A stretch of 64,000 nt of DNA, taken from NCBI RefSeq assembly GCF_009707485.1, contig NZ_CP046121.1:1302001-1366000 (forward strand), in the 5' to 3' direction. Below, one piece after another: positions 54,393 to 63,447 of the stretch. Position 1 is the stretch's first letter; the number at the start of each line of letters is the position of its first letter. The DNA is from Nostocoides sp. HKS02 (GTDB lineage Bacteria > Actinomycetota > Actinomycetes > Actinomycetales > Dermatophilaceae). A model generated the notes under the pieces. It searched no databases and was not told the origin of the DNA. It saw only the letters and a list, made by a program, of their open reading frames with translations. The translations under genes were made by a program, and so were the position numbers.

Positions 54393-56164
54393 CACCCATG
54401 AGCACCGCCGACACCGTCAACCACCGCGACCCGGTCGACCGTCTGCGCACGGACGACCCGCCGGTCAAGGCACCCCCGGGTCAGGGCGCCAAGGCGATCG
54501 GCGGCGTCGCCGGCTGGCTGGACGACCGCACCGGCGCCGCCAAGCCGGTGGGCTACCTCATGAAGAAGGTCTTCCCCGACCACTGGTCCTTCATGCTCGG
54601 CGAAGTCGCGATGTACTCGATGATCATCTGCCTGCTCTCGGGCACGTTCCTGACGTTCTGGTTCGTGCCCAGCGGCAGCCAGGTCATCTACGACGGCTCG
54701 TTCCTGCCCCTGCGTGGCGTGAGCATGTCCGAGGCCTACCGCTCGACGGTCGACATCTCGTTCGACATCCGCGGTGGCCTGCTGATCCGCCAGATCCACC
54801 ACTGGGCTGCGCTGATGTTCATCGTGGCGCTGTCGGTGCACATGCTGCGCGTCTTCTTCACCGGCGCCTTCCGCAAGCCGCGCGAGATCAACTGGGTCAT
54901 CGGCTCGATCCTGTCGATGCTCGCGCTCGTCGAGGGCTTCGCCGGCTACTCCCTGCCTGACGACCTGCTCTCCGGCACCGGTCTGCGGGCCGCCGAGGGC
55001 TTCATGCGCTCCGTGCCGGTGCTCGGTTCGTACCTGTCGTACTTCGTCTTCGACGGGCCCTTCCCGGGCGAGGCCATCATTCCCCGCCTGTACTCGGTGC
55101 ACATCCTGCTGCTCCCGGCGATCCTCGTGGGCCTCTTCACCGCCCACATCGGCCTGGTGTTCGTGCACAAGCACACCCAGTACCCCGGGCCCGGCAAGAC
55201 CAACGACAACGTCGTCGGCTACCCCGTGATGCCCGTCTACGCGGCCAAGGCCGGTGGCTTCTTCTTCATCGTGTTCGGCGTCATCGCGCTGATGTCGGCA
55301 CTGGTGACGATCAACCCGATCTGGGCGTACGGCCCCTACGACCCCTCACCAGTGACGGCTGGCGCCCAACCCGACTGGTACATGGGCTTCGCCGACGGCG
55401 CCCTACGACTCTTGCCCGGCTGGCTGGAGTTCACGGCCTTCGGCTTCACCTTCTCCTTCAACGTCATGATCGGCGCCATCCTGCTGATCCCGGTCATGTA
55501 CGGCCTGCTGGCGTCCTACCCGTTCCTCGAGCGGTGGGTCACCGGCGACACCCGGGAGCACCACCTGCTCGACCGCCCGCGCAACAACCCGACCCGCACG
55601 GGGCTGGGCATGGGCGCGCTGACGATGTACGGCGTGCTCATGTTCGCGGCCGGCAACGACCTGATGGCGATCAAGCTCCACCTGTCGATCAACGACATCA
55701 CCCACGCCCTGCGGGCCGCGTTCTTCATCGCTCCCCCGGTCGCGTACTGGGTGACCAAGCGGATCTGTCTGTCCCTGCAACGCCGTGACCGCGACCTGGT
55801 CCTGCACGGCCGCGAGACCGGGCGGATCATCCGCACGGCCGACGGACGCTTCTTCGAGCACCACGAGCCGCTCGACGTCTACACCCGCTGGAACCTCGTG
55901 CAGCACGAGGTGCAGCGGCCCCTCGAGCTGCAGGCGGGGGCCGACTCCAACGGGGTGGCGTCCCCCACGGCCCGCAAGGAGAAGGCTCGGGCCCGGCTGT
56001 CGCGGTTCTACTTCAATGACCGCATCGAGCCGGCGACTCCCGCCGAGCTCGCGGCGGCCCACCACGACGGCCACGGTCACGAGGCGATCGAGTCCGGCAA
56101 CGGCCAGGGGGCGCAGCTCGCTCAGGACACCCAACACGAGCTAGAGCCCACCGACCGGCACTGA
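54389..56164 (+). CDS. qcrB: Cytochrome bc1 complex cytochrome b subunit
   Basis: A 591-residue cytochrome b. The paired heme-b histidines lie in RQIHHWAALMFIVALSVHM and SVHILLLPAILVGLFTAHI; the quinol-site segment NPIWAYGPYDPSPVTAG (PEWY-like region followed by QPDWYMGF) is intact. The C-terminus has a long soluble extension (VYTRWNLVQHEV onward, about 80 residues), typical of actinobacterial QcrB. ATG 54389 overlaps the qcrA stop in ATGA. QcrB is the target of known Q-site inhibitors in mycobacteria. Confidence 0.94.
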   Translation: MTPMSTADTVNHRDPVDRLRTDDPPVKAPPGQGAKAIGGVAGWLDDRTGAAKPVGYLMKKVFPDHWSFMLGEVAMYSMIICLLSGTFLTFWFVPSGSQVIYDGSFLPLRGVSMSEAYRSTVDISFDIRGGLLIRQIHHWAALMFIVALSVHMLRVFFTGAFRKPREINWVIGSILSMLALVEGFAGYSLPDDLLSGTGLRAAEGFMRSVPVLGSYLSYFVFDGPFPGEAIIPRLYSVHILLLPAILVGLFTAHIGLVFVHKHTQYPGPGKTNDNVVGYPVMPVYAAKAGGFFFIVFGVIALMSALVTINPIWAYGPYDPSPVTAGAQPDWYMGFADGALRLLPGWLEFTAFGFTFSFNVMIGAILLIPVMYGLLASYPFLERWVTGDTREHHLLDRPRNNPTRTGLGMGALTMYGVLMFAAGNDLMAIKLHLSINDITHALRAAFFIAPPVAYWVTKRICLSLQRRDRDLVLHGRETGRIIRTADGRFFEHHEPLDVYTRWNLVQHEVQRPLELQAGADSNGVASPTARKEKARARLSRFYFNDRIEPATPAELAAAHHDGHGHEAIESGNGQGAQLAQDTQHELEPTDRH

Positions 56165-56188
56165 CCCGAGCGGCTCCACGCACGTCCT

Positions 56189-56223
56189 GGTATGCCGTCC
56201 GCTCCCCGAGCGGGCGGCATACC
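56189..56223 (+). terminator. Strong terminator hairpin after qcrB
   Basis: 56189-56204 pairs with 56208-56223 around CCC: 15 Watson-Crick pairs and one T-G wobble. The outer arms are GGTATGCCG and CGGCATACC, the same octamer found in the 22886-22919 terminator. Confidence 0.88.
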
Positions 56224-56260
56224 CACGTTCGGGGCACGTCGGTGGTGAGAGGCTGGGGCT

Positions 56261-56611
56261 GTGGTCGAGATGGACGCCCGGGAGTTCCAGGACGCGGTCG
56301 GCGACGCGCTCGATGCCGTGCCTGCCGAGCTGATGGACCTGCTGGACAACGTGGTCTTCCTCATCGCCGCCGAGCCACCCCCGCAGGAGCCCGACCTGCT
56401 CGGCGTCTACGAGGGCACGCCGCTCACCGAGCGCGGTGACGGGTGGGCCGGGTCACTCCCCGACCGGATCACGATCTTCAGCGGACCGCTGACGCGGATG
56501 TGCCGCGACCGTGCGGAGCTGCTCGAAGAGATCGCCGTGACCGTGGTTCACGAGATCGCCCACCACTTCGGCATCGACGACGCACGGCTGCACGACCTGG
56601 GCTGGGACTAG
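56261..56611 (+). CDS. Zincin-like metallopeptidase family protein
   Basis: A 116-residue single-domain protein with the signature VVHEIAHHFGIDD, i.e. HExxHxxGxxD, of the small metallopeptidase family PF06262, and an upstream ITIFSGPLTRMCRD segment. Substrate unknown. GTG 56261 has GAGAGG about 8 nt upstream; ATG 56270 is possible. Confidence 0.82.
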   Translation: MVEMDAREFQDAVGDALDAVPAELMDLLDNVVFLIAAEPPPQEPDLLGVYEGTPLTERGDGWAGSLPDRITIFSGPLTRMCRDRAELLEEIAVTVVHEIAHHFGIDDARLHDLGWD

Positions 56612-56636
56612 CAGTCGTGGGTTCCAACCGGACGAG

Positions 56637-57867
56637 CTAGACCAGCGCGCTCTGCTTCTGCCACCCCGCGAAGGAGTACTGCCACACGCCGATGCCCTCG
56701 GTCGGCAGGAACGGGCGGTTCGAGCCGGTGAACACCACGACGTCGCCGACCTTGGAGTTGTCGAACATCCACTGGGCGTTCGCCGGCGACATGTTGGTGC
56801 AGCCGTGCGACACGTTGGAGTTGCCCTGGCTGCTGACCGACCACGGGGCGGAGTGGATGTACTCGCCGGTCCAGGTGAGGCGCAGGTTGAACTTGGTGTC
56901 GATCTTGTAGTAGTTCGGGTTGCCCTTGGGGATGCCAATGGTCGTGGAGTCCATGGTGACCTGGCCCTCCTTGCGGATGATGACCTTGGTGCCGTACCGC
57001 GTCTCCGTGAGCGGGCCGGGGCGCCCGGTGCTCACGGGGATGGTCCGGATGACCTGGCCCCCCCCGCGTGACGGTCATCTCGTGGGTCTTGATGTTGACC
57101 GTGCTGACCATAGCCGAACCGACGGTGAAGCTGGCGCTGTCGTCGTTGGCGATCCACTTGTCGGCCCCCGTCTGGACGCCGGTGAGCGGCGCGGTGATGG
57201 TGACCTTGGTGCCGGGCTGCCAGTAGGTCGCCGGGCGCCACATCAGCTGCCGACTGTCGAGCCAGCCCCAAGCGCCCTTCTGGGCCGGGGCTGTGGTGAC
57301 CTTGACGAGCTTCTCGATCTGGGCGCGCATGGCCTTGGTGGCGACGGCGGTGTCGAACTGGATGCTGGCCGGCATGCCGACGCCGACGGTCGCACCGGCG
57401 TAGAGGATGCCGTAGGTCGCGGTGACCTTGGGCTTGAGCGTCGTGAACGAGCTCGTGATGGTCGACGTGGTGCCGTCGGGGCCGGTGGCCTTCGTCGTGA
57501 TGGTGTATGCCGTGTTGGGCGCGAGCAGGCCGCTGGAGGTCCAGGTGCCCGTGGCGTCGGTTGCCCCCTTGAGCTGCTTGCCACTCGCGTCGGCGACGAC
57601 GACCTGGTTGAGGGTGCCCGTGGAGGCCTTCACCGTCACCGGGCTGCTCGGCAGCACGTCGGTGGCCTTGTCGGCGGGCGTGACGCTCAGCTCGGCCGGG
57701 GTCGGCGTCACCGAGGGCGCGCTGGAGGACGAGCTCGAGGCGGATCCGCCGGCCTGACCCCCAGAGGGGCTGGCCGCACTGCCCTGACACGCCGCGGCGA
57801 AGGTCGCCACAGCCAGCATCGTCAGGGCGGCCGCGATCGCGCGCGGCCGTCGTGTCGTTCCCACCAC
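56637..57867 (-). CDS. L,D-transpeptidase lipoprotein (interrupted by one frameshift)
   Basis: A cell-wall cross-linking enzyme of about 410 residues. Lipoprotein signal ending FAAAC, Ser-rich linker, Ig-like domain(s) (LSVTPADKATDVLPSSPVTV; TYGILYAGATVGVGMPASIQ) and a YkuD catalytic domain with SHGCTNMSPANAQWMF, whose Cys forms the acyl-enzyme. It makes 3-3 cross-links, like LdtMt2. The catalytic domain is out of frame unless one base is removed from the C8 run at 57058-57065 (MTVTRGG-QVIRTIP). AGGAG lies 6 nt before GTG 57867. Confidence 0.88.
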
Positions 57868-58041
57868 GTGTTGCTCCTGTGCTGTGCGTCCCAAGCGCGT
57901 CGAACGGCGCGCTTCGAGCGCCCCGACCAGGCCCGTCCGCGGAGTCCGGGGGCACCTGGGGGGCCAACCCCGCGCCAGTCTACCTGCTGTCAGGAGAGGA
58001 TCTGGACCGGGCGTGGGTCGTGCACGATGCAACGACGGTGC

Positions 58042-58443
58042 TCAGACGGCGTGGGGGCCCTTGAAGTACTCGAAGGTCCAGCCCACGAGAGCGACGACGC
58101 CGAAGGTGGCACCGATGATGAACAGCCACCAGCCCACCGCCAGCCCGAGGAAGCACACGGCGGCGGCCGCGGCCAGCGGGAGCGGCCACCACGAGTGCGG
58201 GCTGAAGAAGCCGTACTCGCCCTCTTGCTCGGCGATCTCACCGGCAGGGTTGTCCTCCGGGCGTTCCGGAAGCCGGCGACCGGTCACGCCGAGGTAGAAG
58301 GCGATCATCAGGCCCAGGCCCGAGGACAGGAACAGCCCAGCGGGCCCCACGGGCTCGCGCCAGTGCGTGAAGTAGCCGTAGATGACGCCCAACGGGGCGA
58401 AGAACATGGCCAGGATGAGGAAGAGCTTGTACTCGATCTTCAT
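58042..58443 (-). CDS. ctaF: Cytochrome c oxidase subunit IV (actinobacterial type)
   Basis: A 133-residue subunit with four membrane helices in two pairs: YKLFLILAMFFAPLGVIYGYF at the start, and WWLFIIGATFGVVALVGWTF at the end, with SPHSWWPLPLA between. Typical of the actinobacterial CtaF found in the bc1-aa3 supercomplex. Starts 2 nt after the ctaD stop on the same strand. Confidence 0.92.
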   Translation of the reverse strand: MKIEYKLFLILAMFFAPLGVIYGYFTHWREPVGPAGLFLSSGLGLMIAFYLGVTGRRLPERPEDNPAGEIAEQEGEYGFFSPHSWWPLPLAAAAAVCFLGLAVGWWLFIIGATFGVVALVGWTFEYFKGPHAV

Positions 58444-58445
58444 CG

Positions 58446-60249
58446 TCAGTCGCGCTCCTCGTGGTACCGACCGTGCTGGTCGGGTGCGTCGAAGTCGCCG
58501 GTGTGGTGCGGGTGGGGGCCCTCACCGGTCTGGGCGGGCCCGATGATCCGGGTCAGTGTGTCGGGGTCGGCCATCAGGCCGGCCAGCTGCCCAGCCTCGG
58601 GGTGGTGCAGGTCGAACGCCGGACGCTCGGAGCGGATCCGCGGGATGGAGTCGAAGTTGTGCCGCGGCGGCGGGCACGAGGTGGCCCACTCCAGCGAGGC
58701 GCCGTAGCCCCACGGGTCGTCGGTCTCGACCAACGGCGCGGTGCGCCAGGTCTTCCAGACGTTGTAGAGGAACGGCAGGGTCGAGGCCGCCAGCAGGAAG
58801 GCGCCCGCCGTCGACACCTGGTTCTGCCAGGTGAAGCCGTCCTCGGGGAGGTAGTCGGCGTAACGACGCGGCATACCCTCGATGCCCAGGACGTGCTGGA
58901 TGAGGAAGGTCGTGTGGAAGCCGATGAACAGCATCCAGAAGTGGACCTTGCCGAGCGTCTCGTCGAGCATCCGGCCGGTGAACTTGGGCCACCAGAAGTA
59001 GAAGCCCGCGAACATCGCGAAGACCACGGTGCCGAAGACCACGTAGTGGAAGTGCGCCACCACGAAGTAGCTGTCGGAGAGGTGGAAGTCGAGGGCGGGG
59101 CTGGACAGGATGATGCCGGTCAGGCCGCCGAACAGGAAGGTGACGAGGAAGCCGATCGCCCACAGCATCGGCGTCTCGAAGGACAGCTTGCCGCCCCACA
59201 TGGTGCCGATCCAGTTGAAGAACTTCACCCCCGTGGGCACGGCGATGAGCATGGTCATCACGGCGAAGAACGGCAGGAGCACCTGGCCGGTCGCGTACAT
59301 GTGGTGGGCCCACACCGTCACGGACAGGGCGGCGATCCCGATCGTCGCGAAGACGAGCGTCTTGTAGCCGAAGATCGGCTTGCGCGAGAACACCGGCAGG
59401 ATCTCGGAGATGATGCCGAAGAACGGCAACGCGATGATGTAGACCTCGGGGTGGCCGAAGAACCAGAACAGGTGTTGCCAGAGCATGGGCCCGCCGTTCT
59501 CCGCGTTGAAGACGTGGGCACCGAACTTGCGGTCGGCTCCCAGCGCCAGCAGCGCGGAGGCGAGGACGGGGAAGGCCATCAGGACGAGCAGGCTCGTGAC
59601 GAGGATGGTCCAGGTGAAGATCGGCATCCGGAACATGGTCATGCCCGGGGCTCGCATGCAGATGATCGTGGTGATGAAGTTGACCGCACCGAGGATGGTG
59701 CCGAAGCCACCGAGGGCCAGGCCGAAGACCCACAGGTCACCACCGACGCCGGGGCTTGTTGCTGGCGTCGGACAGTGGTGCATAGGCGAACCAGCCGAAC
59801 GAAGCCGCACCCGAAGGCGTGAGGAAGCCAGCCGAGGCGATGAGGCCACCGAACAGGTAGAGCCAGTACGCCAACATGTTCAGCCGCGGGAACGCGACGT
59901 CCGGCGCACCGATCTGGATCGGCATGAGCGCGTTGGCGAACCCGGCGAACAGCGGCGTCGCGAACAGCAGCAGCATGATCGTGCCGTGCATGGTGAACAG
60001 CTGGTTGAACTGCTCGGGGTTGTCGACGACCTGCAGCCCCGGCTGGAACAGCTCGGCCCGGATCAGCAGGGCCAGGACACCGCCGAACAGGAAGAACGCG
60101 AACGAGGTGATGAAGTAGAGGTTGCCGATGACCTTGTGGTCGGTGGTGGTGATCCACTTGACGACGGTCTGGCCCTTGGTGAGGCGCCTGGTGGCTCGGG
60201 CGTCGGTCGAACGCAGGTACGTCGATGTGCTGTCGGTGACGGCGGCCAT
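58446..60249 (-). CDS. ctaD: Cytochrome c oxidase subunit I (interrupted by one frameshift)
   Basis: The catalytic heme-copper subunit, about 600 residues. Low-spin heme ligand in [10 protein letters not shown], CuB/cross-link motif [18 protein letters not shown] and the heme pair [10 protein letters not shown] are all present. The first 165 residues (to LSDASN) and the remainder (from [11 protein letters not shown]) are in different frames; deleting one base at 59751-59760 (GGGGCTTGTTGC to GGGGCTGTTGC) restores [15 protein letters not shown]. Start ATG overlaps the ctaC stop by one base. Disruption of such an essential-type gene points to a sequence error. Confidence 0.93.
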
Positions 60250-61178
60250 CAGTTGCCCCCTGCGCTCGGGATCTTGCTCTGGTCCTGGTTCATGACCTTC
60301 TCCGGGTTCAGGGTGTTGTCGAGCTGGCCGGTGTTGCCCTGGGCCTTGAGGTCGGCGAGGTGCTGCTGGTAGTCGCTGTCGCTCACGACCTTGACGTTGA
60401 ACAGCATCTGCGAGTGGTAGGCGCCGCACAGCTCGGCGCACTTGCCCTTGAACTCGCCGATCTCGGTCGGCACGACCTGGAACTTGTTGACCCGGCCCGG
60501 GATCATGTCGAGCTTCTGGAGGAAGGCCGGGACCCAGAAGGAGTGGATCACGTCACGGGAGGTGAGCACGAACTCGACCCGCTTGTTGACCGGCAGGTAG
60601 AGAGTCGGCAGCGACTGCTCCGCGCCGGGCTTGCCGGTCAGCTCGGCCATGGTGCCGGCCTCGTAGGTCTGCTCGTTGACGTAGTTGAAGTCCCAGCTCC
60701 ACTTCTTGCCGACGACGTTGACGACGACGTCGGGGTGCTTGGACGTGTCGAGCAGCGTCGCCTCATCGCGGGCGGTGTAGTAGAAGAGCACGGCGATCAT
60801 GAACACCGGGACGACGGTGTAGAGGATCTCCATCGGCACGTTGTAGCGCAGCTGGACGGGCAGCTCGGTGTCGTCGGGGCGGCGCCGGTAGGCCACGACG
60901 CACCACAGGATCAGGCCCCAGACGAGGACACCGACCGACAGCGCCGCGATCCACGAGCCAACCCAGAGGTTGGTGACGTGGACGCCGTTCTGGGTGGCGG
61001 CCTTGGGCAGGAAGCCGTCGTTCGCGCTACCGGCACAGCCCGAGAGGGCAAGCGCGCAGAGCCCGGCAACGGATGCCGTGATCGTCGACCTGGAGAGGGT
61101 CCGCCGCCGCTGGGGGCGCGGCGCAGAGACGTCGTGCTGACGCAACGGTGCACCTTCTTCGAAGCTGTGATGGGCCAT
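60249..61178 (-). CDS. ctaC: Cytochrome c oxidase subunit II (lipoprotein)
   Basis: A 309-residue CuA subunit. Lipoprotein-type signal ([13 protein letters not shown]), two membrane helices (about 68-88 and 115-135), and the CuA site [14 protein letters not shown] near residue 255 with an upstream DVIHSFWVP His. Receives electrons from QcrC. TAGGGT lies 8 nt before the ATG (complement of 61187-61192), so the transcript may be nearly leaderless; ctaC-ctaD-ctaF form one leftward operon. Confidence 0.93.
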   Translation of the reverse strand: MAHHSFEEGAPLRQHDVSAPRPQRRRTLSRSTITASVAGLCALALSGCAGSANDGFLPKAATQNGVHVTNLWVGSWIAALSVGVLVWGLILWCVVAYRRRPDDTELPVQLRYNVPMEILYTVVPVFMIAVLFYYTARDEATLLDTSKHPDVVVNVVGKKWSWDFNYVNEQTYEAGTMAELTGKPGAEQSLPTLYLPVNKRVEFVLTSRDVIHSFWVPAFLQKLDMIPGRVNKFQVVPTEIGEFKGKCAELCGAYHSQMLFNVKVVSDSDYQQHLADLKAQGNTGQLDNTLNPEKVMNQDQSKIPSAGGN

Positions 61179-61240
61179 CGCGCCAAACCCTACTCCAGCC
61201 CCACCCCTGCGTCCGGTCAGGGTGGGGCTAACGTCGTGGT

Positions 61241-62422
61241 GTGGCCGAACCCGCTTCCCCGAGAGCCCTTCTCGACGCTGCGAGCGGTCCGATCCACGCC
61301 CGCGCGCGAGAGACGCTGCTCGCCGCGCTCGACGCCGGCTGGGCCGACCCGCGTCGGCTCTACAGCGAGGCGAGGACGGCCCGTCGCCTGCTCGACCAGA
61401 GCCGCGAGGTGCTGGCCGCAGGCCTGGGCGTCCGGCCCTCCGAGGTCGGCTTCGCCGCAGACGGGCCAACAGCGCTGCGCTGCGCCGTGGACGGCCTGCT
61501 CCACGCCGGCCGGCGACGGGGCGCCGGGCTCGTGGCGTCCGCAGTCGAGCACTCCGCCGTCCTCGTCCCCGGTCGCGACCGCGCCGCCCGCGACCCCGAC
61601 TCGGCCCCCTTGGTCGAGGTCCCGGTCGACGCCCAGGGACGGCTGTCGCTAGAGGCGTTCGGCGCCGCAGTGCGCCGACCCGGCATCGTGGCTGCGGCGG
61701 TCCAGCACGCCAACGGCGAGGTCGGCACGCTCCAGCCGCTGGGGGACGCCTGGGCCGCCGCGAGATCGGCGTCGGTGCCCCTCGTCGTCGACGCCCAGGC
61801 ATCGCTCGGGCGCCTGGCACCCCCGTCCACCTACGACGTCCTCGTCGGGGATGCGCGATCGTGGGGCGGCCCCGGAGGGGTGGGGCTCGTGGTGCTCCCG
61901 GAGCGGACCCGCTGGGCGCTGCCCGGCGCCACCGACCCCGACGAAGCGCTCACGGGTCCGACCAGGCACACCCCGTGGCTCCCGCTCGCCCTCGCGGCGG
62001 CGGAGGCGTGGCAGCAGACCGAGGCCGTGCGTGAGGCGGATGCCGCCGAGGCCTTCGCGCTCGTCGATCACCTCAGGGCCGCCGCGGCCCGGGTGCCCGA
62101 CGTCGAGGTCGTCGGGGACCCGGTGCACCGGCTCCCCCACGTGCTCACCTTCTCGGCGTTGTATGCCGACGGCGAGGCCTTGGTGCGCGCGCTCGACCGG
62201 CTCGGGATCGCCGTGGCGTCGGGATCGGCGTGCACGAGCAGCACGCTCGAGCCCAGCCACGTGCTCGCGGCAATGGGCGCCCTCACCCACGGCAACCTGC
62301 GGGTGACGCTCCCCCTCGCGGCGGTGGCACCCGACCGCGCCCAGTCCGTCGAACGGCTCGTCCAGGCGATCCCGACCGTGGTCGCCGAGGTTCGGGGCGA
62401 GCTCGGAGCACGTCACCTGTGA
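61241..62422 (+). CDS. Cysteine-desulfurase-like class V aminotransferase-fold protein lacking the PLP lysine
   Basis: A 393-residue IscS/NifS-fold protein. Conserved PLP-site elements remain: VEHSAVL (stacking His), NGEVGTLQP (Asn), VVDAQASLGRL (Asp) and the sulfur-carrying ASGSACTS loop (Cys). But the Schiff-base SxHK motif reads VGDARSWGGPGG, with Arg at residue 206 (codon 61856-61858) where Lys is required. It may be inactive, use a different mechanism, or be a scaffold. TAACGT 6 nt before GTG 61241 suggests leaderless expression. Its stop overlaps the TusA-like start (GTGA). Confidence 0.82.
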   Translation: MAEPASPRALLDAASGPIHARARETLLAALDAGWADPRRLYSEARTARRLLDQSREVLAAGLGVRPSEVGFAADGPTALRCAVDGLLHAGRRRGAGLVASAVEHSAVLVPGRDRAARDPDSAPLVEVPVDAQGRLSLEAFGAAVRRPGIVAAAVQHANGEVGTLQPLGDAWAAARSASVPLVVDAQASLGRLAPPSTYDVLVGDARSWGGPGGVGLVVLPERTRWALPGATDPDEALTGPTRHTPWLPLALAAAEAWQQTEAVREADAAEAFALVDHLRAAAARVPDVEVVGDPVHRLPHVLTFSALYADGEALVRALDRLGIAVASGSACTSSTLEPSHVLAAMGALTHGNLRVTLPLAAVAPDRAQSVERLVQAIPTVVAEVRGELGARHL

Positions 62423-62793
62423 GCGCCTTCGACGCCTCCCCCGAGGTCGGCCCTGAGGTCGGCCCTGATGTCGTCGTCGATGCCCGCGGGCTGCGCTGCC
62501 CCCTGCCGGTGATCCGGCTGGCCCAGAGTGCGCGCGACGCCGTTTCGGGCGCGGTCATCGAGGTTCTCGCCACCGACCCAGCCGCGCGCGCCGACATCCC
62601 GGCGTGGTGTCGGTTGCGCGGACAGGACTACCTCGGGTCGCAGCCGCGCGGCACAGGAGGCGAGCACACGGCATACCGCGTTCGGGTGGCCCGGACCAAC
62701 CAGACCGACCAGACCGATAACACCGACAGCACCGTCAGCGGCTCGGAGCCTGGGCGTCGAACGTCGGCGGCGCAAGCCCCACCGCAACGCTGA
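62419..62793 (+). CDS. TusA/SirA-family sulfur-carrier-like protein
   Basis: A 124-residue protein. After a short repeat (EVGPEVGPDV) comes VVDARGLRCPLPVIRLAQSA with the persulfide-carrying Cys in CPxP, and EVLATDPAARADIPAWCRLRG, both hallmarks of TusA. The C-terminal tail NQTDQTDNTDST is unusual and overlaps the convergent aat gene by 59 nt. GTG 62419 overlaps the desulfurase-like stop, implying the two proteins act together in sulfur transfer. Confidence 0.85.
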   Translation: MSAFDASPEVGPEVGPDVVVDARGLRCPLPVIRLAQSARDAVSGAVIEVLATDPAARADIPAWCRLRGQDYLGSQPRGTGGEHTAYRVRVARTNQTDQTDNTDSTVSGSEPGRRTSAAQAPPQR

Positions 62794-63430
62794 GGCGGCC
62801 CAGGTAGTCGGCCCGCGGGATCGTGACGACCCCGAGGCTGCGCAGGTGGTCGGTGGCCCACTGCACGTCGACGATGCGCCTGGGGTCCCCGTCGGCGAAG
62901 ACGTAGCCCGCCATCGCGACGACCGCCGCCTTGGACGCGTCCTTCACCCGGTGGAACATCGACTCCCCGGCGAACAGTCCGCCGACGCAGATGCCGTAGA
63001 GACCGCCCACGAGCTCACCGTCCAGCCAGGTCTCGATGCTGTGCGCCCAGCCCAACGCATGCATCTCGCCGTAGGCGTCGGCGATCTCCTCGGTGATCCA
63101 GCGGCCGTCGCGGCTGGGGTCGGCGCACGCTGCGACCACCTCACGAAAGGCGGTGTCGACCCGGATCTCGAAATGGCGCAACGACCTGCGCAGCGAGCGG
63201 CTCGCGTGCACGCCCCCCGGCAGGAGGACCCCGCGCGGGTCAGGCGACCACCAGCCGATCGGTCGGCTGCCGTGGTCGCCGAGGCCCATGGGAAACACCC
63301 CACTGCGGTATGCCGCGAGCAGCGTCCCGGCACGCAGGTCACCGCCCACGCCCACGAGGTCCTCGCCGTCCGGGAGCGAGGTGAGGTCGAACTCCCAGGA
63401 GGTGGGCAGCGGCTCGACCGGCTCGATCAC
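62735..63430 (-). CDS. aat: Leucyl/phenylalanyl-tRNA--protein transferase
   Basis: A 231-residue enzyme that adds Leu or Phe to N-terminal Lys/Arg, marking proteins for ClpSP. Signature segments: GVGGDLRAGTLLAAYRSGVFPM, WWSPDPRGVL, GRWITEEIADAYGEMHALGWAHSIE described in part, and GGLYGICVGGLFAGESMF. GTG 63430 with CAGG upstream. The last 59 nt overlap the TusA-like gene. Confidence 0.92.
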   Translation of the reverse strand: MIEPVEPLPTSWEFDLTSLPDGEDLVGVGGDLRAGTLLAAYRSGVFPMGLGDHGSRPIGWWSPDPRGVLLPGGVHASRSLRRSLRHFEIRVDTAFREVVAACADPSRDGRWITEEIADAYGEMHALGWAHSIETWLDGELVGGLYGICVGGLFAGESMFHRVKDASKAAVVAMAGYVFADGDPRRIVDVQWATDHLRSLGVVTIPRADYLGRLSVAVGLAPPTFDAQAPSR

Positions 63431-63447
63431 GAGATTGACCTGACGGG

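Noticed and set aside
57893..57914. Hairpin AAGCGCG...CGCGCTT near the L,D-transpeptidase start
   Set aside because: Only a 7-bp stem with an 8-nt loop and no U-tract, closer to the ldt start than to the ctaF stop; not reliable as a terminator.
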